A stretch of DNA of 64,000 nt from an uncultured Lachnospiraceae bacterium (GCA_947172645.1 CAMWBY010000017.1:21028-85027); one strand, 5' to 3'. Shown: positions 37,424 through 46,933, counted from the stretch's first letter. Notes: a model not told the origin generated them from the letters alone. Numbers and translations: made by a program.

Positions 37424-37513
37424 TATCCAGGATTTTTATGCCGCCTACCAATATAAAATATAGGAAGCAGTGACGGAGCACCACCAAACTACAACATAAA
37501 AAAGGAGCGTCCC

Positions 37514-38593
37514 ATGGCAACACTAACTGACATCGCCGTCGCCTGCGGTGTATCTAAAGCCACAGTATCGAGAGTATTGAATAACGATTCTGATTTTTCC
37601 GTTTCTCCGCAGACGAGAAACGACATTCTTTCCGCCGCGGCTTCTATGAACTATGACACAGACAGGCAGCTCCGCTCCAAGAAAAAGCAAAATACAACCG
37701 CTTCCTCTGAAAACACCGGCAAGTCCACTTTAAAAATCGGAATTCTCTCCCATGATTTAAGCGAGATTCCGACTTGTGACGATTACTATAACCAAATTTT
37801 TTCGAACATTGTTTCCACCCTGAACAATCCGTCCCTGCCTTTCCACTTTGAGTTCCGACATTCTTTCCACGATTCCTATAAAGAACTGGAAGGCCTGGAC
37901 GGTTTAATTGTGTTGGGAAAGCTCCGCCTGGACCCTTCCCATCCCGTCATAGCTTCGATTAAGTATAAGTTGGCTGTGGATTATCAAGCGCCGGACAACC
38001 TGTTTGATTCCGTCCGGATAAACTTCTATGAAGCAGTGAACACCGCCATCTCCTACTTCCATTCCCAAAAGCTTTATGACATCGGCTATGTCGGCGCCTA
38101 TGATTACATCTCGGATTTTAGTACCGGGAAAATAGAGAAAACCCTGGACTACCGCCACAAGGCTTTTATCAATTATTGTCTTCACAATCAGATTGACCCC
38201 CAGAAGAAAATCTGGATTACCGATTCTTTCGCTTCCGAAGACGGATACCGTATGATCAAATCCATTATTGCAAAAAAACAGCTTCCCACCGCGTTGCTGT
38301 TTGCCTCGGACGACCTGGCTCTTGGCGCCTATAAGGCTTTTCAGGAACATCATATTGAAATTGGAAAAGACGTTTCCGTCATCGGCATCGACGACCTGTA
38401 TTTTACAAGTTTCTTAAGTCCGCCGTTAACAACAGTGTCCCTAAATATACCCTTAATCGGCACCGTTGCCGCCGATACGCTGCTGTCCCAGATTCAGGGG
38501 CGCGCCTATCCTCTGACCATCCATCCCCCTATCCGCCTGGTGGAGCGCAAAAGCTGCAGGCTTTTGTCCGGCAAAACTTTCCCAACCGAATAG
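37514..38593 (+). CDS. LacI family regulator of sugar genes
   Basis: A 359-aa repressor with an N-terminal LacI helix-turn-helix (residues 3-25, LTDIAVACGVSKATVSRVLN) and a periplasmic-binding-protein-like effector domain (about 70-350, with FASDDLALGAYKAFQEH and VIGIDDL). The hinge-to-core linker is long and polar. AAAGGAG precedes the ATG. It probably controls the alpha-galactoside importer and GH36 gene downstream; TAAACA-type palindromes stand in their shared promoter region. Confidence 0.93.
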   Translation: MATLTDIAVACGVSKATVSRVLNNDSDFSVSPQTRNDILSAAASMNYDTDRQLRSKKKQNTTASSENTGKSTLKIGILSHDLSEIPTCDDYYNQIFSNIVSTLNNPSLPFHFEFRHSFHDSYKELEGLDGLIVLGKLRLDPSHPVIASIKYKLAVDYQAPDNLFDSVRINFYEAVNTAISYFHSQKLYDIGYVGAYDYISDFSTGKIEKTLDYRHKAFINYCLHNQIDPQKKIWITDSFASEDGYRMIKSIIAKKQLPTALLFASDDLALGAYKAFQEHHIEIGKDVSVIGIDDLYFTSFLSPPLTTVSLNIPLIGTVAADTLLSQIQGRAYPLTIHPPIRLVERKSCRLLSGKTFPTE

Positions 38594-38617
38594 GGAAAGT
38601 TTCTGTGCATCATAAGA

Positions 38618-38648
38618 CGCGAGGACACTTCACATGCCCTCGCGTTCT
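38618..38648. terminator. Hairpin after lacI-type gene
   Basis: ACGCGAGG ... CCTCGCGT forms an 8-bp GC-rich stem with a 13-base loop, followed by TCTCATATTC. It lies between the convergent LacI and permease genes. Confidence 0.6.
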
Positions 38649-38675
38649 CATATTCTGATATGCTTTTCATCTATA

Positions 38676-39509
38676 CTAATTCTTCATACCCGTTACGGCA
38701 ATACCCTGGATAATCTGTTTCTGGAAGAACATATACACCACCAGCACGGGCAGAATCGAAATGACCGTCCCTGCCATAAGGAGCGGATAATCCGTCGCAT
38801 AAGTCCCTTTAAAGAAATTTAACAGCAGCGGTACCGTGAAACTTTCCGTCTTGTTCAGGAAAATCAACGGATACAGGAAATTGTTCCACTGTCCCAGGAA
38901 TACGAAAATTCCAAACGCCGCCAGGGAAGGCTTTACCAGAGGCAGTACAATCTTAAAGAAAATAGAAGGCACCCGCGCCCCGTCGATGATGGCCGCTTCC
39001 TCCAACTCGTTGGGAAGCGCGGCGATAAACTGGCGCATCAGGAATACGCCGAACGCATTGAACAACGCGGCAGGAAGTATCAGGGACATATGCGTCCCCA
39101 AAAGCCCCAGGTTCCTCATGATAATAAAAAGCGGTATCATCGTCACCTGTGACGGTATCATCATCGTCGCCAGGAACAACATAAAGATTACGTTATGGCC
39201 CCTGAATTTCAACTTGGCAAACGCATATCCTGCCATGGAAGCCGTCAATAGCTGAATGACCACGACCACTGCCGCAATATAGAAACTGTTAAAGTAAGCC
39301 CTCCCAAAAGGCAGCGCCTGCAAAGACTCGGGATAGTTCTCCCACACAAAAGGGTCCGGAAGAATCTTCGGCGGAACCGCAAAAGTCTGTCCCATATTTT
39401 TGAGGGAACTTAAGATAGTCCACAGGAACGGGAGCACCATCACTACCGCCCCCAGGCTTAGGACAATATATAAAACCACTTTTCCAATACTTATCTTCTT
39501 ACTGTTCAT
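38676..39509 (-). CDS. ABC sugar permease, MalG type
   Basis: A 277-aa CUT1 inner-membrane subunit with six helices and the EAA loop EAAIIDGARVPSIFFKIVLP. It pairs with the MalF-type permease upstream, whose reading frame overlaps its start by 11 bases. A dedicated ATPase is absent. Together with the binding lipoprotein at 40498 it imports a sugar, inferred to be an alpha-galactoside from the neighbouring GH36. Confidence 0.93.
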   Translation of the reverse strand: MNSKKISIGKVVLYIVLSLGAVVMVLPFLWTILSSLKNMGQTFAVPPKILPDPFVWENYPESLQALPFGRAYFNSFYIAAVVVVIQLLTASMAGYAFAKLKFRGHNVIFMLFLATMMIPSQVTMIPLFIIMRNLGLLGTHMSLILPAALFNAFGVFLMRQFIAALPNELEEAAIIDGARVPSIFFKIVLPLVKPSLAAFGIFVFLGQWNNFLYPLIFLNKTESFTVPLLLNFFKGTYATDYPLLMAGTVISILPVLVVYMFFQKQIIQGIAVTGMKN

Positions 39510-40371
39510 AATTCACCCACCTCTTTGAGCCATACATCTGTATCAATGTAATAAGCAGAATAATAACAAACAACATCATGGAAGCCGCACACGCCCTGCC
39601 CATTTTAAAATCTACAAAGGCGTTTTGGTAAATATGATATACAAGCGTGTAACTTGCCTTCACAGGTCCTCCCTTGGTCATGACAAAGGCCTGGTCGAAT
39701 ACCTGGAAAGAACTGATAATTGTCGTAATCAACACAAAGAACAGCGTGGGAGAGAGCATCGGGATAGTAATATGCCAGAATGTATTCCATTTGTTCGCCC
39801 CGTCTATCTGGGCCGCCTCATAGTACACTTCCGGTACATTTTGAAGCCCGGCAAGCAGCAGGACCATGTTGTAACCCACATTCCACCACACCGACACGAT
39901 GACAATCGAAATCAGCACCATCTTAGGGTCTGTCAGCCATTTCGGCCCTTCGATGCCGATAGCCGCCAGCGCAGAATTAATCAAGCCGAAGTCTCCGTTA
40001 AAAATCCATGTCCAAATAACGCCCACCGATACCGAGCCCGTGACCACCGGCATGAAATAGAACAGCCTGTAAAAAGTCTTTCCTTTAATCTTCTGTACCG
40101 CCAACGCAAGCGCCAACGCCAACACCATGTCAACCGGGATAAACATTAACGAATACACCACCGTGTTGCCCAGGGACTTCGTAAAATCCGAATCCCCAAG
40201 TTGATGGATGTAATTTTGCAGTCCGGCAAATTCCATTGCAGGAGCGATACCATCCCATGTATTAAAACTGATAATAAAACTCATAAAAAGGGGTATGACC
40301 GCAAACGTAACCAACCCGATTAACTGCGGCCCCACAAAGACCCATCCCCACATTCTACGTTTTTTTTGCAT
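39499..40371 (-). CDS. ABC sugar permease, MalF type
   Basis: A 290-aa CUT1 permease with six helices, EAA loop EAAQIDGANKWNTFWHITIP. ATG 40371 (MQKKRRMWGW) lies six bases after AGGAGG; the longer frame to 40488 has no such site and would add an unusual 39-residue extension. It is the middle gene of the operon binding protein - MalF - MalG. Confidence 0.92.
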   Translation of the reverse strand: MQKKRRMWGWVFVGPQLIGLVTFAVIPLFMSFIISFNTWDGIAPAMEFAGLQNYIHQLGDSDFTKSLGNTVVYSLMFIPVDMVLALALALAVQKIKGKTFYRLFYFMPVVTGSVSVGVIWTWIFNGDFGLINSALAAIGIEGPKWLTDPKMVLISIVIVSVWWNVGYNMVLLLAGLQNVPEVYYEAAQIDGANKWNTFWHITIPMLSPTLFFVLITTIISSFQVFDQAFVMTKGGPVKASYTLVYHIYQNAFVDFKMGRACAASMMLFVIILLITLIQMYGSKRWVNYEQ

Positions 40372-40497
40372 CCTTTTCCTCCTCACTTTCCTACGGAACA
40401 AAAGCGAAAACCATCTTTTCATCACGAGGAAGTACAAATAACTCCCTATGATACGAGAAAGGGGCTGACTGCCCCTTTTCTCTTTCACGGTCTTATC

Positions 40498-41892
40498 CTA
40501 CTGATTCTCAGCAATAATTTCCGCACCCTTCTCTTCTGCTTTCGCCAAAACTTCACTCACATCTGCGCCGCTGACATAAGCCTCCTCAAAAATAGACTTT
40601 GTTGCGTCTGCAAATCCCGGATATAATGCGTCCCTCACTTCCGCATCGCCCATAGTCCATCCTGTAGCGCGTACATTTAAAATATGTTCCACATGTTGAG
40701 GCACCTGGGAATCTGTCATAAGGCTGTCAAGCGTCTTAACAGAAGGCACCGAAGTTCCCACGCCTTCAATTCTTGCCTGCTGCCCTTCCGTACCACAGTA
40801 GAAAGACACAAACTCCATAGCTTCTTCCAGATGTTCAGAACTTGCATTGACGCTTAAGTAACCGCAACATACCTGCGCTGGAGAATACTGCGCCCCGTCT
40901 TTGGAAGGATAAGGAATATAGTCAAAGTCAATACCTTCATTATAGAATGTCTTCGTCAGCCAACGGCCTGCCGCAATAAAGCCTGTCTGGCCCGACATAA
41001 ACATCGCATCTTCGCCCTGCCCATCCGGCAGCGTTCCGCCATATACGAACTTACCATCCTTCAAGCCGTCGCAAATATACTGCAAAGACTCTTTTGCCTT
41101 ATCGTCAAATTTGTAAGTTTCTCCGTTCCAAACCGTGCCGCCGTTAGCAAATACCCAGTTGTAAAGCCTGATATTGTCGCCGCCCTGAATCATGCCGCTC
41201 TTGCCGTTATCCTTCAGGGTATTACAAATCTTATCGAAATTTTCCCAGTTCCACTCTCCCTTTTCAAATAATTCCTGAGGGTCGTCACAACCTAAATCGC
41301 TCAACATTTTCGGTGAATAATACAGTACCATAGGGTTACAGTCTACAGACAGCCCGTAAACGCCTTCGTCTGTCCTGGAAGCGCCCCATACGCTGTCATC
41401 AAAGTCGGATTCTTTTATGTAAGAAGCGTCTGACGCAAGAAAGTCTCTCAGATTTGCCACTGTGCCATTCTTGACTAATTGGCTGATAATAAGGTCTTCC
41501 ACGAAGATTACGTCCGCCGCCGTACCTCCTGCAAGCTGCGTAATCAACTGTTGATTATATCCGTCCGACGGAGCCGCCTCAAAAGTAACATGGACTCTGT
41601 CTTGTGCATTGTTGTATGCATCCACTGCCTGTTGGTATACTTTAATCTCATCCGCATTACCACGGGCAGTATATACGATTTCTACCTTCTCACCGGTACT
41701 TTCCTCCGAAGATTCTTCCGCCCCTCCCTGGCTTGACTCCTCGGTTTCTGCTGCCGCGGGCGCTTCGGTTTCCGCCGATGCGTCAGAAGCAGGCTCCGAA
41801 CCGGCGCTGTCCTGGGTTCCTCCGCCGCAGCCGCTTAGCACTGTCATCGCGGCAAGAATACCCGCCATTGCATAAACTACTTTCTTTTTCAT
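40498..41892 (-). CDS. ABC sugar-binding lipoprotein
   Basis: A 464-aa extracellular binding protein. Lipoprotein signal ending LSGC (C22), then a Ser/Glu/Ala-rich linker of about 45 residues, then a family-1 sugar-binding fold (IVYTARGNADEIKVYQQAV, FVEDLIISQL). AAAGGAG lies before ATG 41892. First gene of the importer operon, under a strong promoter (41966-41994). It presumably binds raffinose/melibiose-type alpha-galactosides because of the divergent GH36 gene. Confidence 0.93.
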   Translation of the reverse strand: MKKKVVYAMAGILAAMTVLSGCGGGTQDSAGSEPASDASAETEAPAAAETEESSQGGAEESSEESTGEKVEIVYTARGNADEIKVYQQAVDAYNNAQDRVHVTFEAAPSDGYNQQLITQLAGGTAADVIFVEDLIISQLVKNGTVANLRDFLASDASYIKESDFDDSVWGASRTDEGVYGLSVDCNPMVLYYSPKMLSDLGCDDPQELFEKGEWNWENFDKICNTLKDNGKSGMIQGGDNIRLYNWVFANGGTVWNGETYKFDDKAKESLQYICDGLKDGKFVYGGTLPDGQGEDAMFMSGQTGFIAAGRWLTKTFYNEGIDFDYIPYPSKDGAQYSPAQVCCGYLSVNASSEHLEEAMEFVSFYCGTEGQQARIEGVGTSVPSVKTLDSLMTDSQVPQHVEHILNVRATGWTMGDAEVRDALYPGFADATKSIFEEAYVSGADVSEVLAKAEEKGAEIIAENQ

Positions 41893-41916
41893 GTTTATTT
41901 GTCTCCTTTCTTTTAG

Positions 41917-41933
41917 TAAACATATCTTGTTTA
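41917..41933. promoter_or_regulatory. Probable LacI-family operator
   Basis: TAAACA (41917-41922) and TGTTTA (41928-41933) form a perfect inverted repeat with a 5-base centre. It lies between the importer promoter and its ATG, where a bound repressor would block transcription. A related TTTGTAAAC half-site lies at 41955-41963. Confidence 0.55.
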
Positions 41934-41965
41934 TCAAATAAACTTTTCATATGTTTTGTAAACTC

Positions 41966-41994
41966 AATATAGCATTGTTTCGTGGCAATGTCAA
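41966..41994 (-). promoter_or_regulatory. Promoter of importer operon
   Basis: On the minus strand a perfect TTGACA (41994-41989) and TATATT (41971-41966) are separated by 17 bases. Confidence 0.85.
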
Positions 41995-42031
41995 CAATAT
42001 TCTTGTATTTATTTCTAATAATTTGCTATTT

Positions 42032-42060
42032 TTGACTAAAAACATGTTGATTTTTATATT
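42032..42060 (+). promoter_or_regulatory. Promoter of GH36 gene
   Basis: TTGACT (42032-42037) and TATATT (42055-42060) are 17 bases apart; a TTAGTTTAGTAAAT sequence directly downstream could hold a repressor half-site. The gene starts at 42108. Confidence 0.75.
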
Positions 42061-42107
42061 TATATATGTTAGTTTAGTAAATAAATAAATGAAAAGGAGA
42101 ATTTTAT

Positions 42108-43964
42108 ATGAAGAAAATTACAATAACGCATCAAGTAAACATGCTAAACTCACATCATATAACGCACTCTCTCTGCGCAGATTTGACAGAGCATTGCTAT
42201 GAACTCCAATATGACGCGGCCACAGGCTCCCAGGTTACCACCGTTGCGCAAATGCCCGTGTCAGATACTCCCTGCATCTGTCTGCATATCACGGCGCCGG
42301 CGCTCGGCATTGCAGGCGTATGGAAACCCGACTCCGGCTTTCGCAAGAATCTCACCGGCGACTGGTCAATTCCCCAACACGTCAATTTGAGCCACTCCGC
42401 ACCTGTCATCTGCTTTTTCGACTATACTGGCCAAAACCGTCTTACTGTCGCCTTCAGCGAAGTAAGCAGAGATATCTCGTATATTGCCGGAATACACGAA
42501 GAAACCGGGGATATTCATATAGACCTGATATTAACCGTACCGCGCCCTATGGAAAACTGCCGTTTTTCCTGTAGAGTCGACTGCCGCTGCCTGCCTTTCC
42601 ATAAGGTTATCCATGAAGTATCCGAATGGTGGGACGCCCTGCTCCCCGACGCGCCCATGCCTGTGCCGGAATGCGCCCGGCTGCCCATGTATTCCACATG
42701 GTATTCCTATCACCAGGACATGACGGACGAATCTTTATATGAGGAATACATACAGGCGGCGCAAATGGGGATGCGCGCAGTCATCATAGACGATGGCTGG
42801 CAGACCACGGACAACAGCCGCGGCTATGGATTTTGCGGCGACTGGGAACCGGCTGCTCCTAAATTTCCGGATTTTCGCTCCCATGTAGAAAAAATCCATT
42901 CACTGGGCATGAAATGCCTTATCTGGTATAGTGTGCCTTTTGTGGGAGAGTACTCCGGCCTATGGGAACGTTTCAAGGATATGCTTCTTAGTTTTGACGC
43001 CACTCTCCACGCCGGTGTCCTGGACCCCAGGTATCCTGAAGTGCGCGAATACCTGATTTCCACCTATGAAAAAGCGGTGTCGGATTGGAATTTAGACGGG
43101 TTAAAATTGGATTTTATTGATTCCTTCCGGGCGCCGGAAGAATTGAGCGAGGAAACAGGCCATACCGGCTGTGAATCTCCGGTTTCAGATACGCTCCAAT
43201 GCACCGGGAAAGATTTCCAGGAAGTGCAGGACGCCGTCTATTGCCTGATGATTGGGATTTACAACAGATTAAAGAATATCAAGCCGGACTTGCTGATAGA
43301 ATTCCGACAGACCTATATTGGCCCGCAGATGCGCCGCTTCGGCAACATATTCCGGGTAGGCGACTGCCCTCTTTCGGGAATCACCAACCGGGTGGCCATA
43401 ACAGACCTGAAACTGTCAAGCGGCAATACCGCCATACACTCGGATATGCTTATGTGGCATGAAGAAGAAGCGCCGGAGGACATAGCCGTCCAACTCATCA
43501 ACTGTATATTTGCCACCTTACAGATTTCCGTAAAAATCAATACGCTGTCCGCCAAACAGCGTAAAGTGTTAACGCACTACCTGGATTTCTCCATACGATA
43601 CAGGGATGTGCTGCAACAGGGGGAGTTTGTTCCCCAGAATCCTCTTGCGTCGTACCCGGTCATCTCCTCGCGAAACGAAAACGTATGCATCATCGCAGTT
43701 TATGACAACGACCGCATCGCGCGCCTCCCGCAGGACGATACACTGGACGAATATTGGATTCTAAACGGCTGCCTTGGGTCGTCGGTTGTACTATCAGCCC
43801 GGAAACCGTGCTCTTATGCCCTATCCGTCCTGGACTGCACGGGGGAGTGCGTCTGTCAGAAAGAATTAACCTTCTCCGGTATCTGCACTGTGCCTGTGCC
43901 CGCAGGCGGCGCCGTATCATTAAAAAAGAATGCTTCGCAAACTCGTGATTCCCTGTCCGTCTAA
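42108..43964 (+). CDS. GH36-type alpha-galactosidase, cytoplasmic
   Basis: A 618-aa clan GH-D enzyme. An N-terminal beta-sandwich (about residues 1-170) precedes the barrel, with MYSTWYSYHQDM, IIDDGWQTTDNSRGYGFCGDW (split here from the longer family motif), the nucleophile in LKLDFID (about D329) and the acid/base region RVGDCPLSG. It is slightly shorter than classical GH36 (about 720 aa) and closer to the compact GH36 subgroup. No signal peptide. It would release galactose from sugars imported by the divergent ABC system. Confidence 0.9.
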   Translation: MKKITITHQVNMLNSHHITHSLCADLTEHCYELQYDAATGSQVTTVAQMPVSDTPCICLHITAPALGIAGVWKPDSGFRKNLTGDWSIPQHVNLSHSAPVICFFDYTGQNRLTVAFSEVSRDISYIAGIHEETGDIHIDLILTVPRPMENCRFSCRVDCRCLPFHKVIHEVSEWWDALLPDAPMPVPECARLPMYSTWYSYHQDMTDESLYEEYIQAAQMGMRAVIIDDGWQTTDNSRGYGFCGDWEPAAPKFPDFRSHVEKIHSLGMKCLIWYSVPFVGEYSGLWERFKDMLLSFDATLHAGVLDPRYPEVREYLISTYEKAVSDWNLDGLKLDFIDSFRAPEELSEETGHTGCESPVSDTLQCTGKDFQEVQDAVYCLMIGIYNRLKNIKPDLLIEFRQTYIGPQMRRFGNIFRVGDCPLSGITNRVAITDLKLSSGNTAIHSDMLMWHEEEAPEDIAVQLINCIFATLQISVKINTLSAKQRKVLTHYLDFSIRYRDVLQQGEFVPQNPLASYPVISSRNENVCIIAVYDNDRIARLPQDDTLDEYWILNGCLGSSVVLSARKPCSYALSVLDCTGECVCQKELTFSGICTVPVPAGGAVSLKKNASQTRDSLSV

Positions 43965-43972
43965 CGACGGAC
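43955..43972 (+). other. Hairpin over GH36 stop codon
   Basis: GTCCGTC (43955-43961) and GACGGAC (43966-43972) form a 7-bp stem with the TAA stop in the loop; TTTCC follows. It may be a weak terminator. Confidence 0.4.
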
Positions 43973-43992
43973 TTTCCTATAAAAAGTAAAAA

Positions 43993-44009
43993 AACAGGCA
44001 TAGCCTGTT
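43993..44009 (-). terminator. Terminator after GH9-like gene
   Basis: On the minus strand AACAGGC-TAT-GCCTGTT runs into seven T (43993-43987). It ends the transcript of the GH9-like gene. Confidence 0.8.
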
Positions 44010-44017
44010 CACGAAAT

Positions 44018-44069
44018 ATGTACTCTCAGAGTCTCTTTGTTCCTGACAAAAGCGATTCCGAGAGTACAT
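44018..44069. other. Long hairpin between convergent genes
   Basis: ATGTACTCTC (44018-44027) pairs with GAGAGTACAT (44060-44069); inside, GAGTC pairs with GATTC and TTTGT with ACAAA. The 52-base sequence folds into a nearly continuous stem, without a T run. Confidence 0.6.
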
Positions 44070-44118
44070 GAATGACAGAAGGAGGGGCCTCCTTATCAAT
44101 TAGGGTACCAAAAAGAGG

Positions 44119-45693
44119 TTAATCTTCCACAATATGAAGCTCCTCCATGACCGAACTCATCATCAGCACGAGTTCCGCATTCAGTTCCACTTGCTTCATA
44201 ACGCCGAACTTCTCATCGATTTCCTTATAGCTGCGTGTTCCCGCTTCATCCAGATAACAGACCGACTGGTAATTGCGTCCAAGCATATAGTGCAGGTGGT
44301 TTTGCAGCACCGTGGCATACTCATGATTGGTAATAATATGGTCCACCACAGCAAGCCGGGTGACGTCCCGCAAAAGCGGCGCGCTCCCATTCTTCTTCTC
44401 GTCCATCACCACAAGCAGTTTAGAGTTCTTGGAAGAGTATGAAATCTGTTCCCCTTCCAACATCAGCACTTTGATTACGTTCTCGCATAATTCCACGTCC
44501 ACTTTCTGTTTCGTGTTTAAGTACGTGACGCATCCCCAGAACTCAAAATCATCATCCATATCTCTCACCGGATTCTGTGTCAGATAATCTCTCACCACAT
44601 TGTGATACCCATATCCCCCGGTGGCACGGTAAAGCTCCGTGGAGGCATAGAAATATTCTTCCGGCGCCACATCCGCCAGATATTGCCCGGCATAGCGGTA
44701 TGCCCTGTCCGCCGCCTGTATGCACTTGGTTGCAAATTCTCTGTCATAGCCCTGGTATAAATAACTGAATTTCGCCAGGGTTGCTGCAAACTGAATCGTC
44801 GCATCCATAGTGATTCCATCGATATAGAGCAGGTAGCCCAGGGTAGAATTGTCCACGCTTCCCACCGCGCTGTATACCGCGCCGCTCTTGGCATCCTGCA
44901 TTTTCAAAAGCCAGTCTATCTCATATTTGACCTCGTCCAGTATATCCGGTATGCCGTTGCCGCTCTCCGGTATGCCTACCTCATCGGTGAATACCTCCGG
45001 GTACAATTCATACGCCAACAGCAAATGATTCACGGTACGGCATCCCGTTCCCACGTCGCGGTTGGACATCTCGTCCACATGCCAGCCGCCCGATACGTCC
45101 ATTTTCACCGATGCGGCATCTTTCATCTGCGCTTCCTTCGAATGGCAGGCATTGTGCGCCGCGTCCCCCGCCAATTCCGTGGACAGCGTCAAGCCGCAAC
45201 GGTTATAATAATACTGTTTGAGCGCTACGTCAAACAAGTCGTTATAGGGATTCTGTGCAATTTCGAACGGATAAGACTGCCCGATTACCGCCGCCTCGAT
45301 ATAGTATGTACCGGGCGTCCTGAATGACGTGAAATCGCCGTAACTTATCATTTCCCCCGCTTCTTTATCGTATCCTTTGCGGATAATTTTGCCCGTATAT
45401 ACCCGCTGCCCACTGTCCATATCCCGTATCGTAAACATGTCGGGAATCAATTCTCCCTTAAAAACCGCAATCTTATTCCCGCTCTGCGCATATCCAAGTT
45501 GGTCTACCAGTATGCTCGGGAGGCTCTCCGGAACTTCATAATCGAACTCCGGAGTCAGCCCAAGCGTCGTAATCCCACCTTCATTGCTTGGGGACTTCCT
45601 CTCAAAAGACCCGTCAGACATATAAATGCATCCTATCAGCAGGATAACGGAAACTGCTATACAGATAATTCCTTTGTAATATCTACTTCTCAT
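44119..45693 (-). CDS. GH9-like membrane-anchored protein, catalytic motifs missing
   Basis: A 524-aa protein with N-terminal signal/anchor (possible lipobox LIGC, C22), a CelD_N immunoglobulin-like domain (about residues 58-145, ILVDQLGYAQSGNKIAVF) and a GH9 (alpha6/alpha6) domain (about 150-520, GIPDILDEVKYEIDWLLKMQ). In GH9 cellulases GGW-x-DAGD supplies the catalytic base; here GGWH (202-205) is followed by VDEMSNRDVGTG. The C-terminal HxR and NE motifs are also not seen, the end reading QVELNAELVLMM. It is probably a non-hydrolytic sugar-binding relative, or has different chemistry. It follows the amidohydrolase gene with a 55-base gap. Confidence 0.8.
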   Translation of the reverse strand: MRSRYYKGIICIAVSVILLIGCIYMSDGSFERKSPSNEGGITTLGLTPEFDYEVPESLPSILVDQLGYAQSGNKIAVFKGELIPDMFTIRDMDSGQRVYTGKIIRKGYDKEAGEMISYGDFTSFRTPGTYYIEAAVIGQSYPFEIAQNPYNDLFDVALKQYYYNRCGLTLSTELAGDAAHNACHSKEAQMKDAASVKMDVSGGWHVDEMSNRDVGTGCRTVNHLLLAYELYPEVFTDEVGIPESGNGIPDILDEVKYEIDWLLKMQDAKSGAVYSAVGSVDNSTLGYLLYIDGITMDATIQFAATLAKFSYLYQGYDREFATKCIQAADRAYRYAGQYLADVAPEEYFYASTELYRATGGYGYHNVVRDYLTQNPVRDMDDDFEFWGCVTYLNTKQKVDVELCENVIKVLMLEGEQISYSSKNSKLLVVMDEKKNGSAPLLRDVTRLAVVDHIITNHEYATVLQNHLHYMLGRNYQSVCYLDEAGTRSYKEIDEKFGVMKQVELNAELVLMMSSVMEELHIVED

Positions 45694-45748
45694 TGTTACT
45701 CAAACTCTTTCGTTTATAATATCCCCATTTTGCTAAACTCTTACTATC

Positions 45749-46933
45749 TTACCACAAAAGTCCGCATTGTTCATCATAATATGCTATTTTTCCTTCAATT
45801 ACCGTACACAAGGTTTTCGTAAACACTTCCATGGGATTGCCGTCGAAGATGGCAATATCCCCGTCCTTACCCACCGCAAGGCTTCCAACCCTGTCATATA
45901 CCCCGCAGATTTTGGCCGCGTTCACCGTGATGGAACGCAAGCCCTCCTCCATGGCCATCCCTTCCTTGACCGCCAGCCCGGCACAAATCGGAAGAAACTG
46001 TATTTTGGATACAGGATGGTCCGTCGTAACCGCTGTCAGGATACCGTTCCGGCTAAGAAGCCCCGCCGTCTTGAAAGCCATATTCCGCACCTCAATCTTG
46101 TTACGGCTTGCCATATCCGGCCCCACAATCGCCGGGAACCCTGCTCCCTGTAATTCCTCTATAATCAGATGCCCTTCACTGCAATGGTCCAGAGTCATCT
46201 TAAGTCCAAATTCCCTGGCAATCCTTACCGCTGTCAGAATATCGTCGGCCCTGTGGGCATGGGCTTTCAGCGGAATCTCCCGGCGCAGCACGGGCAGCCA
46301 GCATTCATAGCGGAAATCCGGTAAGGTATCCGGATTTTCCCGGCGTTTTTTCTCGTATTCCTTTGCCTTATACAACTCTTCTCTAAGCTGCGCCGCAATC
46401 GACATACGCGTGACGGGCGATACGCCTTGTCCGGAATAATTGACTTTTGGATTTTCCCCAAACGCCACTTTCATAGCAGCAGGCGCTTTGACAATCATCC
46501 TATCCACGCATCTGCCATGGGTTTTCAGGAATGCGAACTGCCCGCCCACTACGTTCGAGCTGCCCGGGCCAATCATAGCCGAGGTAATCCCCGCTTTTAG
46601 CGCGTCGTGGAACGCATCGTCCATAGGATTGATGGCGTCGATGGCTCGCAGCCATGGCGTGACTGCATCCACATTCTCATTGCAGTCATCACCCTCCATC
46701 CCTTTCTTTTCCTCGGTAATGCCTATATGGCAGTGCGCCTCGATAATGCCCGGCATAACCAGATTGCCTTTGGCATTGACCACCTGCACCTCGTTTCCCG
46801 CCTGCAGTGTCTCCAACGCGCATTCCTTCATATCTCCGATGGCAGTGATTTTACCATGCTCGACCTGAATGTAGCCGTCCTTGTAATCCTGCCCTTCCAT
46901 CGTCTTAATATTACCATGAATAATGACTAACAT
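45749..46933 (-). CDS. Metal-dependent amidohydrolase, imidazolonepropionase-like
   Basis: A 394-aa cytosolic hydrolase of the amidohydrolase superfamily with metal motif IEAHCHIG, further His in LKAHAHRADD and TLDHCSEGHLI, and Asp in VTTDHP. The short N- and C-terminal beta-sandwich parts are present (KDGDIAIFDGNPME). The family includes prolidase-like and imidazolonepropionase-like enzymes; the substrate here is unknown. Same strand as the GH9-like gene. Confidence 0.88.
   Translation of the reverse strand: MLVIIHGNIKTMEGQDYKDGYIQVEHGKITAIGDMKECALETLQAGNEVQVVNAKGNLVMPGIIEAHCHIGITEEKKGMEGDDCNENVDAVTPWLRAIDAINPMDDAFHDALKAGITSAMIGPGSSNVVGGQFAFLKTHGRCVDRMIVKAPAAMKVAFGENPKVNYSGQGVSPVTRMSIAAQLREELYKAKEYEKKRRENPDTLPDFRYECWLPVLRREIPLKAHAHRADDILTAVRIAREFGLKMTLDHCSEGHLIIEELQGAGFPAIVGPDMASRNKIEVRNMAFKTAGLLSRNGILTAVTTDHPVSKIQFLPICAGLAVKEGMAMEEGLRSITVNAAKICGVYDRVGSLAVGKDGDIAIFDGNPMEVFTKTLCTVIEGKIAYYDEQCGLLW

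Noticed and set aside
43955..43972. Strong terminator of the GH36 gene
   Set aside because: The stem is sound but no T run follows, so I list it only as a hairpin.
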